Source: Chryseobacterium sp. HSC-36S06
Lineage (GTDB): Bacteria > Bacteroidota > Bacteroidia > Flavobacteriales > Weeksellaceae
DNA length: 64,000 nt
NCBI RefSeq assembly: GCF_024171485.1
Contig: NZ_JALJZX010000001.1
Location: 186,001 to 250,000, forward strand
Direction: 5' to 3'
The position numbers and the translations under genes are program-made. The notes below the pieces were generated by a model. It was not told where the DNA came from, ran no database searches, and saw nothing but the letters and a program-made list of their open reading frames with translations. Numbering within the stretch: position 1 is the stretch's first letter; the number at the start of each line of letters is the position of its first letter. Below are positions 1 to 7,154 of this stretch, in pieces.

Positions 1-1
1 A

Positions 2-88
2 TCCTGGGATGGCGACCGCTTCACTAACGGATACAGCGATCACTTCCCTGTATTCACAGTGGTACAGCGTGAACACAAATCCAAATAA
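2..88 (+). CDS. C-terminal end of an endonuclease/exonuclease/phosphatase-family protein (partial)
   Basis: Only the last 28 codons are inside the window; the reading frame enters from the left edge and stops at TAA 86-88. The peptide contains Gly-Tyr-Ser-Asp-His-Phe-Pro-Val-Phe. Ser-Asp-His-Phe-Pro is the closing active-site motif of the DNase I-like endonuclease/exonuclease/phosphatase fold, where the Asp-His pair helps in phosphodiester cleavage. The family is common as secreted or lipoprotein nucleases in flavobacteria, but the N-terminus is missing, so location and substrate cannot be judged. A hairpin terminator follows at once. Confidence 0.6.
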   Translation, partial: SWDGDRFTNGYSDHFPVFTVVQREHKSK

Positions 89-109
89 GATTTTTTTTTA
101 ATTATAGGT

Positions 110-142
110 AAAACCGAAGTTGCTGACTTCGGTTTTATTTTT
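110..142 (+). terminator. Rho-independent terminator
   Basis: An 11-bp stem (AAAACCGAAGT paired with ACTTCGGTTTT, loop TGCTG) is followed by a T-rich run. It lies 22 bases after the nuclease stop codon and before the next promoter. Confidence 0.85.
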
Positions 143-168
143 TCCTACCTTTATATCAAAATAAAAGG

Positions 169-582
169 ATGAAAAATTTTATATATCTAATCCTGGCGTT
201 TAGTATAATCGCCTGTGTACCTCAGAATAAGCCTCAAGACAGTTCCGGAAACCCAGAAATTTCGCCTTCTAAGAATGATGACGGCGAGTGGGATCTTCAG
301 GTTATTGATACGCAATATGATTATTTCCTGAATGCTGTTGCAAAACCAATGAGTATGTATTCTGAAAGCTATCTGAAAACAAGAAACACGTTTCTCGTCA
401 ACGAATGGAACTCGTATTATTACTCCGGAAAGTACCGGAATGTGATTGAATCTTCTATTGATTACGATCCTCAGGAAAACTACGGACTGAAATTCGAGTA
501 TAAACTGTATCAGGTTTTTGCGTATGTTCAGTGGAAATACGGCGTGCGGATGTCGGGATTGAGTGGTGCAGATATCCGTTAA
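169..582 (+). CDS. DUF6146-like lipoprotein
   Basis: A 137-residue protein with a lipoprotein signal peptide: hydrophobic stretch at residues 4-15, then Ser-Ile-Ile-Ala-Cys with the lipidated Cys near residue 16. A polar, low-complexity linker follows, then a compact C-terminal domain with Tyr-Asp-Pro-Gln-Glu-Asn-Tyr-Gly and an aromatic-rich end. This resembles, from memory, the DUF6146 family of flavobacterial proteins of about 130 residues, whose function is unknown. A -7-like TACCTTTA sits at 146-153. The gene stands alone between two terminators. Function cannot be inferred. Confidence 0.75.
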   Translation: MKNFIYLILAFSIIACVPQNKPQDSSGNPEISPSKNDDGEWDLQVIDTQYDYFLNAVAKPMSMYSESYLKTRNTFLVNEWNSYYYSGKYRNVIESSIDYDPQENYGLKFEYKLYQVFAYVQWKYGVRMSGLSGADIR

Positions 583-590
583 TAAATAAA

Positions 591-622
591 AATAAGGTTC
601 AGAATTTCTGAACCTTATTTAT
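591..622. terminator. Bidirectional terminator between convergent genes
   Basis: Near-perfect inverted repeat AATAAGGTTCAGAA / TTCTGAACCTTATT, AT-rich on both flanks. It sits between the stops of the lipoprotein gene (+) and the superoxide dismutase gene (-) and can serve both. Confidence 0.8.
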
Positions 623-639
623 TTTAAATAATATAAATA

Positions 640-1236
640 CTACTTGTTGAATTTTTCTTCCACTTTATCCCAGTTTATAACCTCGAAGAAAGAAGAAACA
701 TAATCTGGTCTTCTGTTTTGGTAGTTCAGATAGTAAGCATGCTCCCAAACATCAAGTCCTAAAACCGGTGTTCCCTGACATTCCGAAACAGGCATTAACG
801 GGTTGTCTTGGTTTGGAGTAGAACAAACAGTCGCCGTTCCGTCTTCTTTCTTGCAAAGCCAAGCCCAGCCTGAACCAAATCTCGTTTTCGCCGCCTCAGA
901 AAAATCTGTTTTGAATTTTTCGAAACCTCCGTAGGCTTCAATCGCAGCTTTTACATTTCCAACCGGTTCTTTGCTTCCGCCAGGAGTTAAGATTTCCCAG
1001 AAAAGCGTATGGTTATAATGTCCGCCGCCGTTATTTCTTACTGCTGGTTTATCAGTTCCTGTCTTGCAGATTTCCTCGATGGTTTTTCCTTCCAGATCTG
1101 TCCCTGCAATTGCTTTGTTTAAATTATCAATGTATGCCTGGTGGTGTTTGGTGTGGTGAATTTCCATTGTTCTTGCATCAATGGTAGGCTCCAGTGCGTC
1201 GTACGCATAGCCCAATTGTGGTAATTCGAATGCCAT
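640..1236 (-). CDS. sodA: Superoxide dismutase, Mn-type of the Fe/Mn family
   Basis: Dismutes superoxide to hydrogen peroxide and oxygen. The 198-residue length is typical of the cytoplasmic Fe/Mn family. Metal ligands are visible: His27 in Glu-Ile-His-His-Thr-Lys-His-His, the His of Gly-Gly-Gly-His-Tyr-Asn-His, and the Asp and His of Asp-Val-Trp-Glu-His-Ala-Tyr. Two signatures favour manganese: Gly-Gly-Gly before the second ligand, and the outer-sphere Gln in Asn-Gln-Asp-Asn-Pro-Leu, which replaces the equivalent Gln position used by iron enzymes. No signal peptide is present. It is a single-gene unit with a strong promoter at 1264-1295. A cambialistic enzyme cannot be excluded. Confidence 0.95.
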   Translation of the reverse strand: MAFELPQLGYAYDALEPTIDARTMEIHHTKHHQAYIDNLNKAIAGTDLEGKTIEEICKTGTDKPAVRNNGGGHYNHTLFWEILTPGGSKEPVGNVKAAIEAYGGFEKFKTDFSEAAKTRFGSGWAWLCKKEDGTATVCSTPNQDNPLMPVSECQGTPVLGLDVWEHAYYLNYQNRRPDYVSSFFEVINWDKVEEKFNK

Positions 1237-1263
1237 AATTTTTTAAATTTAAAAGTTAATACC

Positions 1264-1295
1264 CAAATTTAGTCATAATGTGGGGCAGGTCCAAA
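1264..1295 (-). promoter_or_regulatory. sodA promoter (Bacteroidetes type)
   Basis: Reading the minus strand: TTTG (1292-1295), a 20-nt spacer, then TAAATTTG (1264-1271). This matches the Bacteroidetes primary-sigma pattern and predicts a leader of about 24 nt. Confidence 0.7.
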
Positions 1296-1337
1296 TCAAG
1301 TACATTACTTTAATAAATCTTTAACATCGGCGGAAAC

Positions 1338-1367
1338 AAAAAAACCGCTCTTTGCAGAACGGTTTAA
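1338..1367 (-). terminator. rho terminator
   Basis: On the minus strand a stem AAACCG...CGGTTT, with additional pairs inside, is followed by a run of T (A-run at 1338-1344 on the plus strand), about 20 bases after the rho stop codon. Confidence 0.8.
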
Positions 1368-1387
1368 GATTGTATATGTTGAACTTT

Positions 1388-3229
1388 TTAACGGTTCATG
1401 CTCATCAGAAACTCTTCGTTGTTTAAAGTTCCTTTGATGCTTTTGTTTACAAATTCCATTGCTTCCACAGGATTCATGTCGGCAAGATATTTTCTTAGGA
1501 TCCACATTCTCTGCTGTGTAGTTTCATCAAGAAGAAGATCATCCCTTCTTGTACTTGATGATACCAAATCGATGGCTGGATAAATCCTTTTATTGGCGAT
1601 CTTTCGGTCAAGCTGAAGTTCCATATTTCCGGTTCCTTTGAATTCTTCGAAGATAACTTCATCCATTTTAGAACCTGTATCGATCAATGCTGTTGCAATG
1701 ATGGTTAATGATCCCCCGCCTTCAATATTTCTTGCCGCACCGAAGAATCTTTTCGGTTTGTGGAGTGCATTGGCATCAACACCGCCGGAAAGAATTTTTC
1801 CTGAAGCCGGAGTTACCGTATTGTAAGCTCTCGCCAAACGCGTAATTGAATCCAGTAAAATCACTACATCATGACCGCATTCTACCATTCTTTGTGCTTT
1901 TGAAAGTACAAGATTGGCTACTTTTACGTGCTTGTCAGCAGGCTCATCAAAAGTTGAGGCAATTACTTCTGCATTTACGCTTCTTTCCATATCAGTCACC
2001 TCTTCCGGTCTTTCATCGATGAGCAAAATCATCATATAAGCTTCTGGGTGGTTCTCGGAAATGGAGTTTGCAATGTCTTTAAGCAACATCGTTTTACCCG
2101 TTTTCGGCTGTGCAACAATCATTGCGCGCTGCCCTTTTCCTATCGGAGTGAACAGATCAACAATTCTTGTAGAAAGTGTAGCGTTTTTCCCTGTTAAATT
2201 GAATTTTTCTTCAGGGAACAAGGGCGTAAGGAATTCGAATGCAACGCGATCTTTAATGAATTCTAAATCCCGGCCGTTAACTTCTGTTGGTTTCAGTAAG
2301 GAGAAATATTTTTCGCCTTCTTTTGGCAAACGGACAATTCCCCGAACGGTATCGCCTGTTTTCAATGCATAATTCCTGATCTGATTGGTTGAAACATACA
2401 CATCATCCGGTGAAGAAATGTAGGAGAAATCTGAGGAACGGAGGAATCCGTAGTTATCCGGAAGAATCTCGAGAACACCCTCAATCGTTACTAATCCATC
2501 GAAATTAAAGTCTTTCTTAGAGTTTTCTTCCTGATTTTCAGAATTTGGCTGATTGCGGTTCTGATTTGGATTTTGATTTGGGTTTTTGTTCTGATTCTTC
2601 TGATTCGGGTGCTGGGGCCTGTTTTGATTTGGATTTTTATTTCCGTTGCCATTGCCATTGCCATTGCCATTTCCGTTCTGATTAGGGTTCTGGTTTGGAT
2701 TCTGGTTTGGATTCTGATTCTGATTTTTAGCCTGCTCAGGTTTTGCTTCAGTTTCTACCGCAGCCTCTGCAACTACAGTTTCAGTTGCAGCCTCCTCTTT
2801 CGGAGCGGCAACACGCTGTCTTTTTTTCTTTTGCTGATTGCGGTTGTTTTCGGAATCTTTATTGGCTTCAACTGGCGTGGATTCTTGAATTTCAGAAGGT
2901 TTTTCCTGAGGAGCCTCCGCAGGTGTTTCTGTTTTTTCAAACGGAATTTCTACGGAAACTTCAGCGGGTTTCTCCACTTTCTTTTTGGCGGCTGGTTTCT
3001 TTGCAACCGGTTTTTTAGGTGCAGGAGCTGGTTTTTCTTCTGTATTCATAGTAGTTTCAGTGGCGTTGAAGTAGTCTTTTGCAATTTTGGTATTTGAAGC
3101 CTGAAAATCAAGGATTGCAAAAATTTTATCATTATCCGTGCTGTTTTTAGCAAGTTTAACGCCTAAATCTTTCGTGATTTTAGTCAACTCCGGTTCGGAT
3201 TTTGACCGTAACGTTTCAATGTTGAACAT
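1388..3229 (-). CDS. rho: Transcription termination factor Rho with long disordered insert
   Basis: Hexameric RNA-dependent ATPase that ends transcripts. Domains: N-terminal Rho helical/SAP-like segment (about 1-50); a roughly 180-residue low-complexity insert (about 60-240), first Lys/Pro/Ala/Glu-rich and then Asn/Pro/Gln/Gly-rich with Asn-Gln-Asn-Pro and Gly-Asn repeats; an OB-type RNA-binding domain (about 246-312); and the RecA-like motor (about 330-613). The P-loop is Ala-Gln-Pro-Lys-Thr-Gly-Lys-Thr (373-380); Leu-Leu-Asp-Ser-Ile-Thr-Arg and the Ser-Gly-Gly-Val-Asp-Ala-Asn-Ala-Leu region are present. At 613 residues it is far longer than E. coli Rho (419) because of the insert, a known trait of Bacteroidetes Rho. 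The gene is transcribed alone. Confidence 0.97.
   Translation of the reverse strand: MFNIETLRSKSEPELTKITKDLGVKLAKNSTDNDKIFAILDFQASNTKIAKDYFNATETTMNTEEKPAPAPKKPVAKKPAAKKKVEKPAEVSVEIPFEKTETPAEAPQEKPSEIQESTPVEANKDSENNRNQQKKKRQRVAAPKEEAATETVVAEAAVETEAKPEQAKNQNQNPNQNPNQNPNQNGNGNGNGNGNGNKNPNQNRPQHPNQKNQNKNPNQNPNQNRNQPNSENQEENSKKDFNFDGLVTIEGVLEILPDNYGFLRSSDFSYISSPDDVYVSTNQIRNYALKTGDTVRGIVRLPKEGEKYFSLLKPTEVNGRDLEFIKDRVAFEFLTPLFPEEKFNLTGKNATLSTRIVDLFTPIGKGQRAMIVAQPKTGKTMLLKDIANSISENHPEAYMMILLIDERPEEVTDMERSVNAEVIASTFDEPADKHVKVANLVLSKAQRMVECGHDVVILLDSITRLARAYNTVTPASGKILSGGVDANALHKPKRFFGAARNIEGGGSLTIIATALIDTGSKMDEVIFEEFKGTGNMELQLDRKIANKRIYPAIDLVSSSTRRDDLLLDETTQQRMWILRKYLADMNPVEAMEFVNKSIKGTLNNEEFLMSMNR
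2560..2740 (-). repeat. Low-complexity repeats encoding the Asn/Pro/Gly-rich part of Rho
   Basis: Short imperfect tandem repeats encode Asn-Gln-Asn-Pro units. Within them, ATTGCC is repeated about four times at 2646-2671, coding for Gly-Asn. Such tracts can change length by slippage in multiples that keep frame. Confidence 0.8.
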
Positions 3230-3270
3230 AAATTGTTATGTGAAAAAGTATGTTATAAGTAAGTGTAAGT

Positions 3271-3298
3271 AAGAAAGTTAAGTCGGGCGACTTTCTTT
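3271..3298 (-). promoter_or_regulatory. Hairpin in the rho leader
   Basis: Inverted repeat AAGAAAGT / ACTTTCTT, with an alternative inner pairing AAGTCG / CGACTT, between the predicted rho start site (about 3313) and the ATG. The downstream leader carries repeated CTTA units on the minus strand. A role in autoregulation is inference only. Confidence 0.45.
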
Positions 3299-3316
3299 AT
3301 AAGGTCATTTGTACGG

Positions 3317-3347
3317 CAAATCTACGTTAATTTTTTATTTATGCAAA
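3317..3347 (-). promoter_or_regulatory. rho promoter (Bacteroidetes type)
   Basis: Reading the minus strand: TTTG (3344-3347), a 19-nt spacer, TAGATTTG (3317-3324). It predicts a leader of about 84 nt. The divergent gene has TATTTTTG at 3358-3365, so the two promoters are nearly back to back. Confidence 0.7.
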
Positions 3348-3383
3348 AAATTATTGTTATTTTTGCACCTCATACTCAATACG

Positions 3384-3773
3384 ATGCTGCAAAGAATACA
3401 GACTGTTTGGATTTTTCTGGCGATTTTAGGTGCAATTTTTCTGTTCGTCACCGGTCAGGATTTTTCCGTTTTCGGACCCGTTCCTTTTATTTCTGTAATC
3501 TGTGTAGGTTTAGTGCTTGTAGGATTCATCAGCATTTTGAGTTATAAAGACCGGAAAAGACAGATTCTGCTGAATAACATCAGCATTTTTATAAACGCTT
3601 TGTTGCTCGGTTTATTGGCGTATTGGCTACTCAGTTTATCTGGAGGAATTAATTTTCCTGAGAAAGGTATTGAGCCGATTTTCCCGTTGCTTTCGATAAT
3701 CTGTTTGTTAATTGCAAACACTTATATCAGAAAAGACGAGAGGCTCGTGAAATCTGTAGACAGACTCCGCTAA
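3384..3773 (+). CDS. DUF4293 family membrane protein
   Basis: A 129-residue integral membrane protein with four predicted hydrophobic segments (about 8-24, 33-52, 67-86 and 100-114) and a charged C-terminus. The conserved Met-Leu-Gln-Arg-Ile-Gln-Thr-Val N-terminus is the hallmark of the DUF4293 family in Bacteroidetes; that is why I start at 3384 and not at the upstream in-frame ATG at 3309, which lies before the likely promoter TATTTTTG (3358-3365). It is divergent from rho, a neighbourhood often seen in flavobacteria. Function is unknown. Confidence 0.85.
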   Translation: MLQRIQTVWIFLAILGAIFLFVTGQDFSVFGPVPFISVICVGLVLVGFISILSYKDRKRQILLNNISIFINALLLGLLAYWLLSLSGGINFPEKGIEPIFPLLSIICLLIANTYIRKDERLVKSVDRLR

Positions 3774-3798
3774 ACTCACAACGATTTTTTTTGAGTTA

Positions 3799-3829
3799 AA
3801 CAGCTCCGGTTTTGGGGCTGTTTTTTTTT
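3799..3829 (+). terminator. Terminator of the DUF4293 gene
   Basis: Stem ACAGCTCC / GGGGCTGT around a GGTTTT-type loop, followed by nine T. Confidence 0.8.
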
Positions 3830-3868
3830 ATTGGCCACTTAAATATTTATCTTTATCAAAAATTACCA

Positions 3869-4792
3869 ATGAAGAATCACTATTTGCTTTTTGCGCTCGT
3901 ATTTTCAACAGTCCTCTATTCACAGGAAGTTTCTAAAGACCGCATCTTTACAGTGCTCTCTGCTCTGGCTTCGGATGATATGAAAGGCCGCGAGATCGGA
4001 ACTCCACAAAACGACTCCGCCGCAGCATATATTGCGCAACGCTTCAAGGAAAATAATCTTGGATATTGCACCGGCGACTCTTATCTAATTCCTTTTGAAT
4101 ACAAAGGAAAAGTTGCGTATAATGTCTGCGGGATACAAAAAGGTAAATCTGACCAAATTTTAGCGTACTCCGCCCACTTCGATCATATCGGTTCCACCGA
4201 AAAAAGTGGCGATAATATATATAACGGAGCCGACGATAATGCCAGTGGCGTAACTTTAATGATCGGACTGTCAGATTACTTTAAAACTACAGACCCTGCT
4301 TTTTCAATGATGTACATGGCTTTCAATGGTGAAGAAAAAGGGATGAAAGGATCAAAAGCGATCGCTGAAAACCCTCTTTTAACAGAAAAACACGCCAAAA
4401 TTTCTGCATTATTTAATTTTGAAATGGTGGCCACGGTATCGCAATTCGGCCCCAATGCTATCTATATGACCGGTGCTGAATTTTCTGATTTGGACGAATT
4501 GCTGAATACCAATGCCGCAACCGGGCTTAAAGTTCACCCCGATCCATACATTGGTCAGCAGCTTTTTTACCGTTCGGATAACGTAAGTTTTGTTAAAAAG
4601 AAAATCATCGCCCATTCGTTTTCAACCGTGGACATGAATGTTGCAAAACATTACCATCAGCTCAATGACGATATTAATGTAGTGAATTTTGATAATCTTA
4701 CCGCGCTTATAAACAGTTTTGGAAGAACCTTCCAAAAACTCACTACGGAAAACTTTACACCCAAATACAACGATAAAGTAAGCTTTAAGTAA
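3869..4792 (+). CDS. M28-family zinc metallopeptidase, exported
   Basis: A 307-residue aminopeptidase-like protein with an N-terminal signal peptide (hydrophobic residues 4-15, cleavage probably after Leu-Tyr-Ser). Zinc-site motifs of the M28 family are visible in order: Ser-Ala-His-Phe-Asp-His, Gly-Ala-Asp-Asp-Asn-Ala-Ser-Gly, and Asn-Gly-Glu-Glu-Lys-Gly with the catalytic Glu; a late His lies in His-Tyr-His-Gln-Leu-Asn-Asp. These bind two zinc ions and cleave N-terminal residues from peptides. An upstream in-frame ATG at 3812 lies in the previous terminator, so 3869 is preferred. Substrate is unknown. A second M28 protein is at 20723-22066. Confidence 0.85.
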   Translation: MKNHYLLFALVFSTVLYSQEVSKDRIFTVLSALASDDMKGREIGTPQNDSAAAYIAQRFKENNLGYCTGDSYLIPFEYKGKVAYNVCGIQKGKSDQILAYSAHFDHIGSTEKSGDNIYNGADDNASGVTLMIGLSDYFKTTDPAFSMMYMAFNGEEKGMKGSKAIAENPLLTEKHAKISALFNFEMVATVSQFGPNAIYMTGAEFSDLDELLNTNAATGLKVHPDPYIGQQLFYRSDNVSFVKKKIIAHSFSTVDMNVAKHYHQLNDDINVVNFDNLTALINSFGRTFQKLTTENFTPKYNDKVSFK

Positions 4793-4817
4793 TAGAAGCA
4801 ACCAATCAAAAAATCCG

Positions 4818-4825
4818 TAATTTTG
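4818..4825 (+). promoter_or_regulatory. -7 element for the ABC exporter gene
   Basis: TAATTTTG, 17 bases before the ATG at 4843. No clear -33 TTTG is seen at the expected distance, so this is a partial promoter match. Confidence 0.5.
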
Positions 4826-4842
4826 CCCACTAAATTTCCTGA

Positions 4843-6681
4843 ATGAAACCATTACAACGCATTCTCTCCTTTGCCAAACCTCATCAGAAATACCTTTTCG
4901 GAAGCATGTTTTTCAACATCATGTATTCTGTTCTCAATATATTTTCGGTGGCTACAATGCTTCCCATTCTGGGATTGATGTTCGGAACGGTAGATAAAGT
5001 CGACACTACAAAACCACCGGTAAACTCCGGCCGTCTGGTCGATTTTTTCGCGTATGCTAAAGACTGGGCTTATTATACGATTCAGAAAAATATCGACACT
5101 TACGGAACGGTAAAAGTTCTCGCAATCTTGTGCACGGTAACCGCTGTTGCATTTTTGCTTCGGAATATCTTCAGATATCTTGGCGCCTATCTTTTGGTAA
5201 ATTACCGTGTAGGCATTACCAAAGATTTAAGGACTGCGATGTACAACAAATTCCTGAAACTGCCGGTTTCTTTCTTTACTGAGAAGCGCAAGGGAGATAT
5301 GATGAGCCGGATTTCCAACGATATCGGTGGCGTTGAAAGCGGAATTATGGGAAGTCTGGTAGATGTGATTAACTCGCCTTTCATGATTATTTCATCGCTG
5401 ATTACGCTGTTTATTCTTTCACCTAATCTTACCCTGTTTTCACTGCTTGTATTTCCTCTAATGGGCGGTTTGATTGCCTGGGTCGGAAAAAGCCTGAAAA
5501 GACAGGCTACCGCAGCACAGGAAGAACTCGGAAACCTCTTTTCATTGGTTGATGAAACTTTAAAATCTTCGAAAGTCATTAAAATCTTCAATGCAGACAA
5601 AATACTGAAGACCAGATTTAATACCACCACAGATAACTGGAAAAAATATGCGATCGGAATGAGCCGCCGCCGTGAACTTGCCTCTCCGATGAGCGAATTT
5701 TTAGGTTCCGTCACCATTTTGATCATAACGTGGTTTGCAGGCGTTCAGATTTTAAATGAGCAGACGATGGAACCGGAAACATTTCTAGTTTTTATCGGGA
5801 TGTTTTTCCAGATTCTGGATCCTGCGAAGAAATTATCCAGTGCGATTTCAAATATTCAGGGCGGAATGGCGAGTTTGGACCGGGTTTCAGAAGTTTTAGA
5901 TTATGATCTGAAAGTCGAAGAAATTGAAAATCCCATCGCTATTTCTACTTTAAAAGATAAAATTGAATTTAAAAATATCGGTTTTTATTACGATAAAGAC
6001 AATGTAATCCTCAAGAATTTTAATCTTACTATTCCTAAAGGCAAAACGGTGGCATTGGTAGGTCAATCCGGTTCAGGGAAAACGACCATTGCAAATTTAC
6101 TTGCCCGTTTTTATGATATTTCTGAAGGAGAGATCCTAGTTGACGGCGTAAACATCAAAGACTTAAAACTGGACGATTACCGAAATCTTCTCGGAATGGT
6201 GACTCAGGAATCAGTGTTATTTAATGATTCTGTATTCAACAATATCCTGATGGGAAAACCGGACGCTACCGAAGAGGAAGTGATGGCTGCCGCGAAAATT
6301 GCCAACGCGCATGAGTTTATTGAAGGTCTTCCGGAAAAATATTACACCAATATCGGCGACGATGGTAATAAACTTTCCGGCGGCCAAAAACAGCGGGTTT
6401 CTATTGCCAGAGCTGTGCTGAAAAATCCGCCTATTATGATTCTGGATGAAGCAACCTCCGCTCTGGATACTGAATCTGAAAGATTCGTGCAGGACGCGTT
6501 GGAAAAAATGATGCAGAACAGAACTTCGCTGGTCATCGCGCACCGTCTCTCCACCATTCAAAAGGCGGACTGGATCGTTGTGATGGAACGCGGAAGCATT
6601 GTAGAGCAAGGGACGCACAATGAACTGATGAACAATAACAATGTATACAGAAGACTCGTGGAACTGCAGAATTTTGGGTAA
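4843..6681 (+). CDS. ABC transporter, fused permease/ATPase, MsbA-like
   Basis: A 612-residue half-transporter expected to work as a homodimeric exporter in the inner membrane. The N-terminal part (about 1-330) holds six membrane segments of the type-1 ABC exporter fold; the C-terminal part (about 365-612) is the nucleotide-binding domain with Walker A Gly-Gln-Ser-Gly-Ser-Gly-Lys-Thr, signature Leu-Ser-Gly-Gly-Gln-Lys-Gln-Arg, Walker B Ile-Met-Ile-Leu-Asp-Glu-Ala and the switch His in Ile-Ala-His-Arg-Leu. Closest well-known relatives are MsbA lipid A flippases, but the same architecture serves multidrug export, so the substrate is not proven. The next gene begins 9 bases after its stop. Confidence 0.9.
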   Translation: MKPLQRILSFAKPHQKYLFGSMFFNIMYSVLNIFSVATMLPILGLMFGTVDKVDTTKPPVNSGRLVDFFAYAKDWAYYTIQKNIDTYGTVKVLAILCTVTAVAFLLRNIFRYLGAYLLVNYRVGITKDLRTAMYNKFLKLPVSFFTEKRKGDMMSRISNDIGGVESGIMGSLVDVINSPFMIISSLITLFILSPNLTLFSLLVFPLMGGLIAWVGKSLKRQATAAQEELGNLFSLVDETLKSSKVIKIFNADKILKTRFNTTTDNWKKYAIGMSRRRELASPMSEFLGSVTILIITWFAGVQILNEQTMEPETFLVFIGMFFQILDPAKKLSSAISNIQGGMASLDRVSEVLDYDLKVEEIENPIAISTLKDKIEFKNIGFYYDKDNVILKNFNLTIPKGKTVALVGQSGSGKTTIANLLARFYDISEGEILVDGVNIKDLKLDDYRNLLGMVTQESVLFNDSVFNNILMGKPDATEEEVMAAAKIANAHEFIEGLPEKYYTNIGDDGNKLSGGQKQRVSIARAVLKNPPIMILDEATSALDTESERFVQDALEKMMQNRTSLVIAHRLSTIQKADWIVVMERGSIVEQGTHNELMNNNNVYRRLVELQNFG

Positions 6682-6690
6682 AATTTAACT

Positions 6691-7071
6691 ATGAAAAAAC
6701 TTTTGTTAATACTTAGTGTCCTGATTTTTGGGCTTACTTTTTCGCAGGAAAATCAGAAAGATTCCAGCGCGATGTCCGGACGAGCGCCGGAATTTCAAGA
6801 GGGTGGTGTTCAAAATTTTCGTCAGTTAATTGCTAAGAACTTTCGTGCAAAAAAAGTGAAAGGAAAAGGAAAAGAATCGTGTGTACTAAGATTTGTAGTT
6901 GAGACAGATGGATCTATCACAAATGTTACCGCAATTGGGGACAATGAAAGTTTCAACAAAGAAGCAATCCGCGCAATTTCTCTCATAAAAACAAAATGGT
7001 CTCCAGCCAAAATAAATGGTGTCCCAGTTCGGTACCGGTTTAGAGTCCCACTGAATATTGTTTTCGAGTAA
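6691..7071 (+). CDS. TonB C-terminal-domain protein, exported
   Basis: A 126-residue protein with a signal peptide (hydrophobic residues 4-17, then Ser-Gln) and a C-terminal TonB-type domain from about residue 50. The pattern Cys-Val-Leu-Arg-Phe-Val-Val-Glu-Thr-Asp-Gly-Ser-Ile and the ending Ala-Ile-Arg-Ala-Ile...Trp-Ser-Pro-Ala-Lys-Ile-Asn-Gly-Val-Pro-Val-Arg are typical of the family. It lacks the Pro-rich spacer and the membrane anchor of a classical TonB, so it is more likely a periplasmic TonB-like domain than an energy transducer. It follows the ABC exporter by 9 bases and is probably cotranscribed. Confidence 0.8.
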   Translation: MKKLLLILSVLIFGLTFSQENQKDSSAMSGRAPEFQEGGVQNFRQLIAKNFRAKKVKGKGKESCVLRFVVETDGSITNVTAIGDNESFNKEAIRAISLIKTKWSPAKINGVPVRYRFRVPLNIVFE

Positions 7072-7154
7072 TTGTTTTTAATAGTTGACCTAATTAAAAG
7101 CAGCTGGATCAGAGTATGCAATTCCCAGTTCAGTTCAATATCAAATTAAATTCA

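Noticed and set aside
2573..3097. Long plus-strand open frame antisense to rho
   Set aside because: It mirrors the low-complexity Asn/Pro/Glu codons of Rho, giving Ile/Leu/Phe-rich nonsense; no promoter or family match.
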